A stretch of DNA of 64,000 nt from the NCBI RefSeq assembly GCF_028453695.1, contig NC_135778.1, positions 6,458,166 through 6,522,165 of the forward strand. The letters are read 5' to 3'. The notes beneath the pieces are model-generated. The model did not search any database. It was not told the DNA's origin and saw nothing but the letters and a program-made list of their open reading frames with translations. Source of the stretch: Augochlora pura (lineage: Eukaryota; Arthropoda; Insecta; Hymenoptera; Halictidae). Position numbers and translations under genes: made by a program. Of the stretch, positions 36,776-50,400 are shown piece by piece. Position 1 is the first letter of the stretch. Each line of letters begins with the position of its first letter.

Positions 36776-39700
36776 TCATAGTAAATCGTCGGCTGCTATT
36801 GGACCGAGATCCTGCTCGGCCGGTAATCCTACGGCGCCTTCGGCATCCGCTTCTGGGCCGACGGGCATCACTACTTCCGGTTGAGGGAGTGTTTCCGCAG
36901 ACTGCAACAGGCTCATTGCTATAGGATTTGACCCGGCATCTAGCACCGGGTCGGCAGTGGCTTCCGCAAGATTCGTTACGGATTTCGATTTTAGGCACTG
37001 GAAGTCGACGTGTCGACTTTTCGCCTCCTCCTTCTCCCAGGACATGTGAATGAAAGGCCTCTGCACGTAATTGTAGATCACCTCGGATCGTCCTCCCGCC
37101 CTTGTCTTCACTTTCTCTTTGTAGGTAGGATAGCCTTCGATGCCCAAGCGGATCTTTTTCAGGCAGCGTTCCTTCATCACCTGCTTGGCCACGTCCCTGT
37201 TCTCGATGTACTTGAAAAATCGATACATCGCGGTGCTGTTGACGGCTATCGGAAAGTAAAAAAATTGCTTTGGTCGACTTTGCTGTCGGAGAATCGTTTT
37301 ATTTTGACCGTGCGTTTGCATTGCCATATATTCCTCGCTCGATTAGGCCAGATCATTTGAACGGATAATCCAGTTTTAGGCATGAAAAAACCATGTTTTT
37401 TTCACGCGCACCTTACCTTTCTAATCGTTATAGTAGACTCGATGGATTTGATATGGTAAGATTGCGACTCGGCGTATTTAATATGGTCGACAGTATTGCA
37501 AACAGCACGGTCGATGTGGTTATCGATTATCTATTTCATAAGAATATTCATCATACCGTGGCAAGGTAGTATATTTTCAACCTTGGTGTCGCGAAAAAAG
37601 AGAAAGTAATAAAAATAAAGCTACCGTTCGCGCACTTACTTTGCGAGTACTCTTCTCCCATTTGCGGGGGATATTCTTCGTCCCAGTCGACAATATCGTC
37701 TTCCAGTAAAACAACGATATGGCATTCACGGTCGCCTCTACGCGCACTGTTTACCATCAGGGGCAACATCAAGTCCTCGAGAAACACTTCGAACTGGCAG
37801 CGCGCGCCTTCGTTAGACAACTCATGTAATAACCCTCCTATAATCAATTTTCTAATTTCTAGTACTCCTGTCGCTTAACGCGAACTGCGGTGCATTACGT
37901 ATTGTCCGTAATCGAACGCTAAATACACTGTCCAACTGATAAAAGATTTCTCTGACTTCATTACCTTGTACTTTCTAGATCCTTGTAGAAATAATATTGA
38001 AACAACTTTGAAAACATTTCTATGGGTAACAAACGTTATTCGATACTCTGTCGGTAAGAATCATCTGGACGATGATATTATTGTACAAATTCAATATTGT
38101 ATTGAACAGTGTTATAGTAGAAAGTAAAAGCCCAGTTGTCTATTTAGTATATTATAGTTTTCTACATTTGTTAAATATACTTTTTACTCAGAACGGGAAC
38201 TTTGTACTTACTCAAATTTTGACATTTCACTGTGCTAGCATCGAAAGGAACAAGAAGATAGTCGCACGCCTCCCGCAAATCTTGAACCGCAACTGATGGT
38301 GGACAACGTATTATACCACCTTTATAATAATCAAGAATAGCTCTAAACACCATGGCAGATACGCCTTCCGCAACTTCGTATTCACCGCGTTCATTCGGTT
38401 GAGCATATTCTACGCCAGAACTGAACATTCTTCCCAACATCGTATTTGGATGTGCGGTGAACAGGGCGCGATCAACAATAAACCTGAAAATTAATGCATT
38501 GTCCCATGTTAGTACAAGTCGTTAAACGAATTAATATATACATATACGATATAATATAAATATAAGATATATATATATATAATACTTACACAGTATTATC
38601 CACAATAAGAGTAATGCGATCATCGCTAGCTGGTGGATTATTTACACCGATAATAGACGCCGACGACGGTAAATTATCCCTACATTGACTTTGTTGACTT
38701 TTTCCAACGGCAACCCCGGTACAGAGTCTGAAGCAAAGCAAAGTTTTAGCACCTATTCAAGTACACTCAATAATCAGGGCCGTACCAAATAGGAAAATTC
38801 AGCTAATAAAACACGTGGAAGCGATGCACAAGTGTTGAATGAATTTCTAAACAACACCTACCTCTCTGGTAACGATGATCGGACTGTGTTTCGGTTATGC
38901 AATCTATGGAAACAATTATTCTATCGGTCACTAATAGAAAGCATTCGTGTACCTGATCAAAATGATGGTACAAAAACCTATTTTTGTTTGTCTGCAGTTA
39001 TTACCTGTTTTGATGATTAATATTTGTATTTTGCCTGCCAGAATTGAAGGAATGACAGTGCCTTTCATTGCTTCCATCTCTTTGAACCAGACAAGATTTT
39101 GGTTTGGAAGAGCCACCACAACTACATGCAAAACAACGACATTACCTTTCTAATGACTGCATTCGACAAGCATCGTGTATTATCTACAATTCTAATACGA
39201 TAACTAATTTGAATTGAGAATTGTGTATGTACATGAAATTTATTTATGAGAACATTGCTTTCGTTTTCAGTTGAATATAGGATCGATTATGCTAAGTATG
39301 CTTCTTGTATTATACAGTGACAACATTGTTTTCTGTGACAACAACTTTTCTTAATAAATGAGTCCAACGAAATGACAACTAAAAGTAAGTAACTGCATGG
39401 AAAGCATACATGAAATAAGTAACACAGAGAGACTACGTTTGCAAAATGTTAAAAGAAAGTATAAGAATTTGTATTGAATAATGTAAAATGCTAGATGAAT
39501 GTCGAGTAAATCATTCCTTGATATATCGATTTCCAACTAATCTAATATTCAAGGTATATGTGAGAAAAGAATATTTGTTCTTAATTAAATAATTAATCTC
39601 ATGCATGTAACATAATGTATGACAACAGCCTTAAATACATGCTACGATATAAACATATAGTTACCGAAGTAGAATTTTAAAAGGAGTTATAAATTGCGGA

Positions 39701-39995
39701 TAAAAAAATTATGTTAACGTTCATCTAAGATGAGCTTATAATAACACTTTTATCTCATAGAGACAAAAAAATTAAACTAGTAATATATTGTGTATTCTTA
39801 ATCAAGGTACGCTGTTTCCCCTTGCTTTGTTCTATATCAAGAAATATAATTGCTCGTATTTTCTGTAAGAAAGACAGTGTACCTCATTCTAGTTCCATAA
39901 ATACGATGTCGTCCCCTATCATCTGTTTCTTTGTCTGTTTCTGCATCGCTACTGCTGTCTTGTAGATAATTTAAGTGATCTGTATGATTTGACAT
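36776..39995 (-). CDS. BTB/POZ protein of the BTBD10/KCTD20 family
   Basis: In vertebrates BTBD10/KCTD20 proteins sustain Akt phosphorylation by blocking PP2A. The fly homologue is less studied. Five coding exons join in frame: 39883-39995, 38590-38727, 38212-38483, 37640-37837 and 36776-37245. They total 1191 nt, or 396 residues, ending in TGA. The N terminus (MSNHTDHLNYLQDSSSDAET) is acidic and short compared with vertebrates. The BTB part runs from RITLIVDNTVFIVDRALF through NTMLGRMFSSGVEYAQPN and VFRAILDYYKGGIIRCP. The family-specific C-terminal region follows: HELSNEGARCQFEVFLEDLM, DDIVDWDEEYPPQMGEEYS, MYRFFKYIENRDVAKQVMK, then VQRPFIHMSWEKEEAKSRHV. Splice sites are GTAAG-type. An acceptor (TTTACAG) 18 nt before the ATG implies a non-coding first exon further upstream. 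It is divergent from nurim. Confidence 0.95.
38728..39882. other. BTBD10 intron 1
   Basis: About 1.15 kb. The segment 38830-39160 has less AT bias and opens frames on both strands (see the findings), but no family could be recognised. The rest is AT-rich and plain. Confidence 0.6.
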
Positions 39996-40012
39996 CTTGG
40001 ACCAGCTGTAAA

Positions 40013-41301
40013 GATTGAATACAAATTCAAAATCAGTCAAAATATGCCATAAAACTAGAAAAATTTCATCGTTTTACATTCATTAAAAATTCTTTGTTGC
40101 ATTAAATACCTAAATACTTATATGCAACAAAATTTGGTATCCTTTTAAGTAATTAAATTCTAGACATTTTCATAAACAGTATAGAGATTTGCGTTTAATT
40201 TACTGAAGCAAGGGGGGCAAGGAAAAATACATTGCTTTATGAAGAATTCTATGAAGTTCTAACTAAAATAAAAACATTGTTAAACGTTATTAAATGTTTC
40301 GTTTTAATTATGTATGATTTCTTTAAAGACATGAATATTGTTGGGTTCATTGGACGTAGAAATATTTAACTGTCACTAAGATTATGCAATAAAAATTAAA
40401 TCGAACATATAGAATTTTCCATCACTACAGAACCTATAAATTGTAGTATTTTCTGTCACACGTTTTTACAAATAGAAACATCACGTGAAAGATTAATAGA
40501 ACGACAGGTCGGTACTAAAGTTTACAAATATTTCTTCGCAAAAATACATTGTGATATTGTTGTGCAATACTTAAAATATACTTATCATGATAAATAGTTT
40601 TGTTGCAGTATTGCAATACTTTCTGCTGTACACTTTCTTGTTCTCTGTTAAATGCTTATGCGTCATTCACACACGCGTTTCGATTACTCACATGTTGGGT
40701 ATTGACAGGTAAAAGCCAAGTTTCTTTAAAAGCCAGCTGGCTGACGAACAAATATCCAAACCGCAAGATTGAAAATTAACCTGCACTCTCCTTTTAATGG
40801 AAAGTTGCATTCCAAACCGATGAAACGGATAACTCGAAACACCGCACGGTCATAGATGACAATTCCTTTTGACAGGCATTGACCAAACTACAAGATCGCA
40901 CTAGCTCGCCAACATTTACAGTATCGTTACTAAACAACGAACACAGTAAACCTATTAATCATCGATTAAAAATTCTATTGTCGCAGTGTTTGGAAATATT
41001 CAGAAATAATTTTATCCTCTCGAGGTATCGCACGAAGATTGTTACAAGTTTAATTCGACAAACATTTTGAAACGATACAATTTCGCGCCAAGATACGCAC
41101 TGATTCGTTCAAGAATTTCACCGAATATTTGAATCTAGTTCATTTGTATTTAATGACTTGGGAAGCTGTAAATAAACATTTGTAAACAATTATAAGATTC
41201 TTCCAATATGACTCAGTAATCAATTCGATCCAGTAGATTTCGGATCGTATAGACTTGTTCTCGATGTCACAATTACAGTGTAGAGTAATTGTACATTACA
41301 G
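40013..41301. other. Divergent region between BTBD10 and nurim
   Basis: About 1.3 kb shared by two head-to-head genes. It should hold the BTBD10 non-coding first exon, the first nurim exon and both promoters. No clear ATG-containing nurim exon with the required splice phase could be placed. The sequence near 40650-41100 is the less AT-rich part. Confidence 0.6.
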
Positions 41302-42304
41302 TGCTTGCAGTAGTGACTGGATTAAATTTTGTTTTTCTATGCATTCATAGATTTTGTAAATCTGGAAATATGATCTTGAAATGCGTTAGTGTGATAACGT
41401 GTGCTGGGTGTTTTTTATACACTTTCTACATTTTATGTAAATTGTCCTACTTTTTATCAAGTTACGATAAATACAACGACAGGATAGTGTCACAGGAAAA
41501 AGGTAAACAGTAATCACGTTTAAAGGCAGCTTGTAACAATTAATACACATTGTTTGATTTATATAATTGTCAGTCTACAGCATATTTTGCTAAGAATTTA
41601 TCCCATAACTATTTCTGTTACAGATGACTCTGTTGATTCAGTATTATGGTTGTTACTTTTAAACGTGTCGTTGTTAAATGTTTTCATGTTACAACATTCA
41701 ATTATGGCTAGTGATTTTGTGAAACACCTGTTTTGTAAATTACATATGGATTATATGGAGAGAAGTATATACAATGTCGCCAGTGCCATGTCTCTGCATT
41801 TGTTACTTAATCAATGGCAAATGATACCATCGATTTCATGGTGGAAAATCGATGCGTCTTCTAATGATATTACGTGGTATATATTTACCAGTCTTCATGT
41901 TCTGGCTTGGTCAATAATTTATAGCGAATGTTTAATGATGGACATATCTGACCTTACTGGAGTAAAACAAGTATATTATAAATTTTCATCCAGACCAAGT
42001 CCCATGTTAACAAAATCCAAAGAATTGCGACGGTTTTATTCTCACATGAGACATCCTAGTTTTATAGGTTTTCTTATTATCTTATGGATACATCCTTATA
42101 TGATGTAAGACATGTTTAAAAAGCATTATCATCGTATTACAATTAACTATTTAATATTTTTTGTCCTTTCTCTTTTACAGATTAGACAGAATATTGTTAG
42201 CTTCAGTACTAACTGTCTACATGGCCTTAATGTGGAACATTGATGAGAAAGATTATAATTATCATGCCAATCTAATCAGAAGAAAGCAAGAAGAATTATT
42301 TTGA
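41302..42304 (+). CDS. nrm: Nurim (inner nuclear membrane protein), first codons missing
   Basis: Nurim is a multi-pass inner nuclear membrane protein related to isoprenylcysteine methyltransferases. Its exact role is unsettled. Visible exons are about 41302-41502 (donor GTAAAC), 41624-42104 (after TTACAG, donor GTAAGA) and 42181-42304 (after TTTACAG, TGA stop). They join in frame to about 268 residues, against 262 in human. Segment one (VLAVVTGLNFVFLCIH) is the first membrane span. Later motifs LQHSIMASDFVK, SDLTGVKQVYY, RRFYSHMRHPSFIGFLIILW and LTVYMALMWNIDEKD match the conserved nurim core and its RHP motif. In this frame TAA lies just upstream, at 41286-41288, with no ATG between it and the first span. 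A short first exon ending in phase 1 must therefore lie upstream, and the acceptor at 41300-41301 (ATTACAG) is my best guess. Confidence 0.9.
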
Positions 42305-42455
42305 TCTTAACTTATAAAATCTGCTTTACCATCACGGTTTTTGTGTTCAGTATATTTATTTTTAACACGCGTTTGTAATATAATATCTTTTTGACAGTTT
42401 TACATTCATAAATATATATTAAAATGAAAACTGCATTGTTTGTGCTATGAAAAAC
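42305..42455. other. Short convergent spacer of nurim and Dnah6
   Basis: Only 151 bp separate the nurim stop from the dynein stop on the opposite strand. The spacer is AT-rich. The two 3' UTRs almost certainly overlap. Confidence 0.8.
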
Positions 42456-44485
42456 TTAATCAATTATCTCAATTAAAAGAGCTGTTCCTTTCAAAATCCA
42501 ATATGCCTGTAACTCCGCGGATGGCAGCAACGTTGCAACAACAAAATTTGTACTGTGCCCTGTTGTAGATAATACGCCTGCACGGACAGCTGTTTTGTAC
42601 AGCGGACAAACATATCTTGGATCATCTTTTGGTAATTCTAGTATCGGATTTATATGTAAAACTGGAAGAGTCGGGTGCATCTCGCCTGAAATGCATATAC
42701 TTTGCGTAATTGAAAGTTTTCTGCTTAAAACGAACTGATGATAGATTACCTATATTCGCGTCTACTAGAAGCATATTGTTAAAATCCCATCTGCCAGCGT
42801 CAATGTATAATCCGTGAATTAATACACCATCCTCTGGCACTAGCAAGCCTTTGTACAATGACACCACCTAAAGAAATCTTTGCTTCGACAAGAGTACTTA
42901 TTCAAAATATATATCTATCAACTCAACCTCTGTTTTAGACTTTTTATGTTCCTCTTCAATTTCGGCTTGATCGAGGACGATTTTGGTAGGAATGAAATCC
43001 AACTTGAGATGATCGATAGGCGTGTTATACTTTCTTGCACATGTCTGCAGCATACCCGTTAAAAATCCTTGCGGAAACGATAAACCAGAAATCCAGAAAG
43101 AAATGGGTTTTTGTTGAGTCAACCAAATCTTGAATAGAAAAAAAATGACCAAGATGTCGGTATATTTTAAATGTACACTATTCTTCAATTTGGAAATGAT
43201 GTTACAGTTTTATCATTTTTGATAGAGACATACGTACTTCAATAAAATCAATTCTCAGTTCTAAGTTTCTTATCCAGCTTCCCAAAGATTTCAAGGATGG
43301 ATAAACATTCACGTTATGCCACATTTGTGGTACCTAATTTGAATAAGAATACAATGCTGGTATCGCAAAATGTTGACTATGACAAACGAAACTACAAAGA
43401 TGAAACCTGATTATTGATGAGTGCAATGAAGACATTTTCTAACTCCTCCGACATGACGACAAACCCTTTGATGGCTCGTTGCAGGTTTTCGATCGACATG
43501 TGTATTTTCTTCAGCAGCGTATTGTACCTATCAACTTCATGAATGAGGACAGTAGTCATCGACGGAAGTCGACCTTTCGAGTCTCTCTGTACCATAGAGA
43601 CAGATTTAATATTTTCACTTGCTAGGTGATTAATAGTTGTTGCGTCGAACGAGATAGAAATATTCTACCTACCACTAAGTGTTGGGGATTACACTTCGTA
43701 CGATCTATTTCGAGTTGAATCCGAACAAGAATCGTATCCGCAATTTCGTACGCTATGTCTGAACTGGATTTCCCTTCTTCGGATGCAGATTCTTTCGGTT
43801 GTACTTCCAAAATGGTATTTATAACGAATTGAGCCTCTTTTAACTAATTATTTCGCATGGTTTAGTCAGCCGGCTAACAAAAAATCTCTATAAAAATTGT
43901 TTGAGTTTGAGCATGGTCTGATTACTTGATAAATTTGGTTTGCGTTCTCGTGCATCTGGAATACTTCGGGATCATCGATTATGGAGAAGTTCTCTACGAA
44001 ATCTCTATACTCCTGCAGAGTTTCGTAGTTTGGACAATAGTATTTTCCCGAGCGCGAATAAATGTAATCTAAAACGCGACATATCCATTTATTAGAGCTT
44101 CCTTCGGATTTTCGAAGAAAGCAAATTTCTTACCGTCTTTCAGGGTTTTAGGCGAGAAGAATATATCTAATATAGTTTTCATACACCTTAGGTCCCAGGT
44201 GTCCGTAACTCTGCCACCATAAGTGATCTCGCCTGTAGTGTATATTAACGCATTCCAAGGTATGTGCTCGTGCACGCAAAACAATTTCAGGTTTAGTAAA
44301 CAACATTCTCTGTCACTGTCGTTGAATTCGTAAAGAATATTCCAACCCAACGGGCCAAACTTTTTGCGTTCCTGAATAATCGCGTGAAAGAAACAAACTC
44401 CGAATATAATTTTTCGCCACTTCTCGTTTAAATCTGGAAAAGAAATGCGTCGGAAAATATAGTGCGGCGCGTTCGAATGCGTCAT
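42456..44485 (-). other. Dnah6 C-terminal region
   Basis: Encodes the last part of the motor. KKFGPLGWNILYEFNDSDRE and PWNALIYTTGEITYGGRVTD are near 44.2-44.4 kb, the helix with LQRAIKGFVVMSEELENVFI near 43.4-43.5 kb, then YWISGF-type FWISGLSFPQGFLTG near 43.05-43.1 kb, and the final STTGHSTNFVV block. All are conserved in axonemal dyneins. Confidence 0.88.
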
Positions 44486-47400
44486 CGCATATATGTATAT
44501 ATTGTCTTTTCTTTCTCCTACGGTGTTTCTCGAAGAATTCTTCGTCGAAGTCGTAAAGCGCTCTCTTTATGTTTGCCTTTAAACCTTTTGGTGGTTCGTT
44601 AGTCACCTTCACCGAGTTCTGAAGAACGGAAACCGGAAAGCTGACGCTCGGCATTGAGCTTAAGAACAGCCTAAAATCGCTGTGAATCCGCCCCTCTTGT
44701 TCCTCGCTGATTTCCAGAATGATCTGTTCCATATTAATCATCCACGAAGCAGCCAAATGACAATTTTGCAGAAACACCCATCTACCCTCCACGGTGCCCT
44801 TTCGTATGTGCCCCTCGGCCACAGGTCCTTGGCCCTGTCCCAGAGAAATCGAATTGTATCTATCGGAGAAATTCATTTCGGCAGCAAATCTTAGAAAACC
44901 GCTGAAAGGATCCGATCCGGTGGTCAGGATGAACACCAGAGGTATTTTGTTTGATGTGTTGGCGAATCTGAAACAGAAATTGTCAAACTAAATTGTTTAG
45001 ATGGCTAATGTTGTTTTATTATTATGAGAAATAATTTGTATTGGGTCAAAGTACAAGAGTGGCATTGAAGCCATTGGCGATTCGACGAATTTCTGACCAA
45101 GATTCTTTGCCACAAACGCCGTGATCGCAAAGATCAATTGATCTTCGTTCAAAGCTTTCAACAGCATCAACTTTTCTATGTCAGACAGTTTATTGTTCCA
45201 GTCATTGGTTGCACTACTTGTGTTTGATGGAATTACATTGATCGTCTGAAAATGATGTTACTGTATAGATTATGCGATGACTAATCAATCAGACTTACGC
45301 GATTCGAATCAATTTTAAGCTAATAAAGAGCAAGTCTCACTTCTTGAAAATATCCAATTGTTAATGGAATTTTCTTGAAGACATCGTTCAGAATATTTTT
45401 GAAAACTGGGAAAGTAACAGCTAAATAATTGACAAAAGTCCACATTTGAATCGTCAATGTCGGTATATCTGGTCTATCAGCCTGTTTTAAAAATATTCTG
45501 TTTAAATAACTTTCATATTCAATGCTTATAATATTTTTGCTGTATAAAAATATTCAGGGGGTTCTCCCGCATTCATATCATATGTTATGTACTTATAATC
45601 GACAGTCGATTTTGGTTAATAGTGTGGGCGTGTTGCCACTTTCCCAATTGGCGCTGTACGCACATCGAACAATGCTTTATTTTCTCCATAAGAGGTATCA
45701 CCATCGCCGATACAGCAGTTAATCTTGGCGGATTTTACGTAATATTTTATTAAAATGAAAAAGATAATAACCATCCGTTCTCTATATTTGCTATGATAAA
45801 TGAAATTTGTTTGGACATGATACAAACGCAGAAAAATCTCTTGAACTTTGTTGTTCTCTCAGAATATTTTTTCAACCCCTTAATTCCATATCTCAATTGA
45901 AATAATTAATAGTTTCGTCCAATTATCCGGCATTAAATCAGAATTCTATTGACTTGATGCGAAAGTAATTTGAAATATTTTGTGAGCTATTTTACTTGGA
46001 AAGTCGAAATTACTTTTGCAAGAATCCAATGCATTCAATATTAAAATTTGACTTACTATACTGATTTGAGTGGCACCTCGCAACATGAAATTCCATTGGG
46101 ACAGGTTGATTATTTTCTCGTTTATGAATATTGCGATGTTCAGCATGAAACTGAAAATTAATTTGTGCTTTTCAAACAGACCCCGTGAAACGTTTGTATA
46201 AATAGCCAATGTTATCTCGACGAGGAGATTTTGCAGCCGCCTGGCTAGATTATCATCCTTTTCGGTTGAGTCGATCACTAAATTAAATATCTGAAGAAGA
46301 ACAATAGAAAATGACAATTCGTCTATGGAAAATTGTTGGCGAAGTTATTTCTGTATGTTCGTCAATGAACTCGAACGATCGTTTACCTGATTGAAATACT
46401 TTAGCGAGAATTGGTACATAGGATCTATATTCGCAAGATTGGCCACGACGAAGAAAAGGACGGACCCACGGTTCGCGACTGATCGATATTTTTCACGCGC
46501 CTCGGAGATTTTCCCTTCGGTAGCTTCGCTCTCGATCAATCTCGTCGCGATGATCGCGGAGGTTTCCTTGCTGTCGTTCAGAGTTTCGATCAGATCCTCA
46601 TTGTCCAGAATGTCGTCACCGGCGCCGTACAGGAGCGTTAGTATTCTATCTTCGATGCTCTGAAGCTGGCCCTTGTCAGCGTTGATTTTCGTTATCAAAT
46701 CGTTTCTCATCGTCTCGAGATCTGGCCTTTCAAGCCGCACCACGTCTCTGCGAGCAGATGAACATCACGAAGTGATCGAGGTGTTACGTACGCAAAACAA
46801 GTAAATTCGCGCGAACGTATTATAATTATTCACGGTATTATTATCATTACGCGTGTTGCATCAGATAGAAGAAAAAACAAATTGCACGTAATTACGCCAA
46901 TAGTTGTTCTTCGAGGCCTCCCGTGGTTACGGTGAAGTTCACTATTGTCACTTTGATACAGACTTCTGGCAAATAGTGGGGATTGGCAATTTTCGTAGTG
47001 ATGTACAGGCGAAACTGCATATCGTAGTCGATGTCGGAATCACCGAATCGTATCAACAGCCTGCCACCCTAAAAGAGACATTTTATCGTTTCTTTTAGCA
47101 CTAATTATCCTCGAGTCTCTCCCGTTGAATGCGAGCATGTAACATCGATCAGATACCTGTAGGAAGATCTGTTTGAGCAACACCGGTTCTAAACTAGGAT
47201 CCAGCACTTCTCCGACTTCCTGAAGCAGCACGGGCATTCCCAGTCGAATAGACGATTCGAGTATCCTCGTGAAATTCGCATCCGTCAATTTGCATATTTT
47301 CAGATTATTAGCCTGCTCCATGTTTCGTATCCATCTGTTCGCCTACACGACAAAAGGCGAACGTAATTTTGCGAAGGCATCGACGATGTAAATAAGACAG

Positions 47401-50400
47401 CACCTGTTCTTGGGGATCGATCATCAGAGGCCAACGGTTCGACTGCGTAACGAAGATACCGTTCTCCGTGCTAACTTTATCTCTTGGTAACCCATGCGTG
47501 TTCCAAAGACGGATCTGGTAAGCGTCGGCCAATATCGAGATTAGGCTGTAGTTCTGAGTGGTTTTGATATCATAGCTTTTACAGCTGTTTAACCAAATCT
47601 GCATTAATTCTTCCCTGTATTCGTTGGTGAAGGCGCCAAGATAGGCGAGAGCTCCGGCAGCGACCAGCGTGTCGCCCGTTAGATTCACCATTTGTTCGTC
47701 GAACCCCTAACAGTCCACATAGAGACGAAGCATTCAGTTTCATAGTAAAATTATTCAGGTTCAGATATTCTGAGATCACGAGAAGCTAAATATTGTTTAG
47801 GAGAAAGAAATCGAACTTTCGTCATTTTCTCCCATCGTATTCGTTCATCCACTAACGCGGACGTTAATCTACCCGAACGGTTCAATCTGGCTTCCGCGAG
47901 TGTCATCTCTGCTTCCAGTTTGTTTAAATTCTTGATAGACGCGTCGTATTGAACCTGCAACTGCGCGATCTTGTCTTCCAACTCGGCCAGTTGCGCTTGT
48001 TTCAGAGATAGAACTCGTTCGATCGACTCCAATTCTTCTACCGCTTCGTGCAATCTGCATCGATCAATGAATTAATCATTTTATAATGATCCCGATTTGA
48101 ATTTTAACTTTAATCGTCGTTCTCGTGAAAATGACAAAGAGGGGGCAGGAGCACTCGATATTTATCGATATTTGGCTAAAGTGAGAGAGATAAATATCAA
48201 AGAAACTCTCGCGCCCGACGCGTGCGGTTTCGCCCGCGAGGTTTCCACGAATTTCCGAAAATAGAGAGTAGAAGCAATTCACCTCTGCCGTTTCGGCTCG
48301 ACGACCCTGTAAATCTTTGCGTAGCCGTCCATTGCTCTCACCCAGATACACATCGATTTACACGCCTTGCTCTGCTTGGCAACCAGATCCGGACGGAACT
48401 CCGCATGGTTCACGTATTCTTGCAGCTTGTTTAGAAGCTTATCGCTTATCTCGTCCTTGGGATAGGCCATTAAACGGTCGAGGAAATGTATGTCACCCAG
48501 AACCAACTTGGCCGATGGCCAATCCGTCCTAGAGACGGGACGAACGATTTTCTTGATAATTTCATTGGCGGTTGAGTTTCTAGGTTGATACGATCAAACG
48601 TACTTTTCGCCCAACAGCAGATTAACAGCCTCCATCACGAAGCGTACCAAATGAGGCGGCTTATTGAACACGCGGATTTCGTTGATGTCGTTCTTGTTCA
48701 AAGCTTCCAAAGCTTTCTGGGCCTCCATTAGGGCGGGTATCGCGGCTTCCAAGTCTTGCCTGGCGTCAGCCTCCAGTATCGCTGTCTCATCGGCTTTCAC
48801 CTAACGACAAACAAGCTATGAAGAAACAACGAAAGCCGGGCTCGATGTATTCGTAGGTTCGTAACAATTACATTCGCATTGATCATACCTTGGCTGTAGC
48901 TTCTTCGGCACTGATCACGTATTTAGCTTTGTCGCACTCGGCTTGTTGCTTCGCGATCATTTTTACCAGCTTCGACACCTCGTCCGTGCTTACCTTCAGC
49001 TTTGGAGCAAGAATGACTAAATGTTCTTTCATGACGGCGACCAATTCGTTGGTCTCGAGAAGTTTCTGTTTCGAGTTTAGAGCAACTTAGATGAACACAC
49101 ATTATCAGCTATAATCATGATCCTGTCATTTTTCGTTCGACAGGCCACTCACGTTCAGACCGTTCGAAATCTTGATCTTCAGGGTCTCTATCTCGTCTTT
49201 CTTCTTGTCCAAAGTGATCCGAAATAATTTCAATAGCTCTAAGTAGCTACTGGGGGTGGTATAATACCGACGACGCATCTCTATGAAGAACCGAACGGTC
49301 ACCTCTTCGACGGTCTGGAATTTTCGTGCGTTTTAAAGAAACTCGCGGTCTCTGAGCTGGGTATGATGGAGACATCTTTTGTAAGGATACCTTGTGAATC
49401 AAGACGCAGATTGAACAGAGGCCAGTGACTAGTTTCGGATCATCTGGTACAACTGCGGACAATGTGTTTTCTGCTACTGAGAGGAGGGCATCGTTCGGCC
49501 ACGTGGTAAACCAATCGATCGTGCAGCAGTTGACCAACGACGGAAACATGCGACACCGGTGTCTGTGCAACGAGATTGCGAAGGTAACGAAGAGAAAAGC
49601 TATTTTTGATCGTTTTCGATCGCATTCGATTAATCGTCGAGCTATACAGCTTCGAAGAATTTGAATGGGGAAGCTTACCGAAATGAATCGCCTATAGGAC
49701 TCATACAGATCATCAGGTGAAGCTGATTCCGTACTCTTCCGATGAAAAACTGGTAGATAGCGTCTCTGTTTGTCTCGTTGATTCCTGCTTCCTTTGCAGC
49801 GGGTCTAGTGGCAATGATGACTTTCTCCAGTTCATCCGCGTCGTACAAGTTTGGCACCTCGCCTTAATAATATTATCGTTCAGGTACGCGACACGATTCG
49901 GTTGCCGAATAAAAATTCAATTATATTATATTTCGATGGAACAGATATTGTACCAGTATTCAATGTATTGTTAATGTCCTCTAAAAAGTCCTCCAGCACG
50001 ATTTGTGTATCCGTGAATAAAAAGCTTGTGTGCTTGGCAAGAGCACCCGGATCGAAATAGAAACGCCGCAAATCTTCGTGCCACGCATTTTTGTCGTACG
50101 TCCGTGTCACTTGGATCTGATAGCAACTTCAGATACAGATTCTTAAATATTAGGTTTTCGTTCGTTTCGATTCGATTCTATGATTTCAGCGGGATACGAA
50201 CTTGTAACCGTGCAAGTGAGATGCGAGCTTGGTTAGACTTTGCTTTCCCATACCGCCGACACCGACGAGAAGCCCGTTGCCCCTTTCAGACCGGAGAATT
50301 CGTGCGAGTCTGCAGACGTGTTCAATGGCATCCATAAAGAAGATTATTCCCATGTCTTTTCCAACGGAGAAACGATAATCTTCCAAATAGTCCTGGACAA

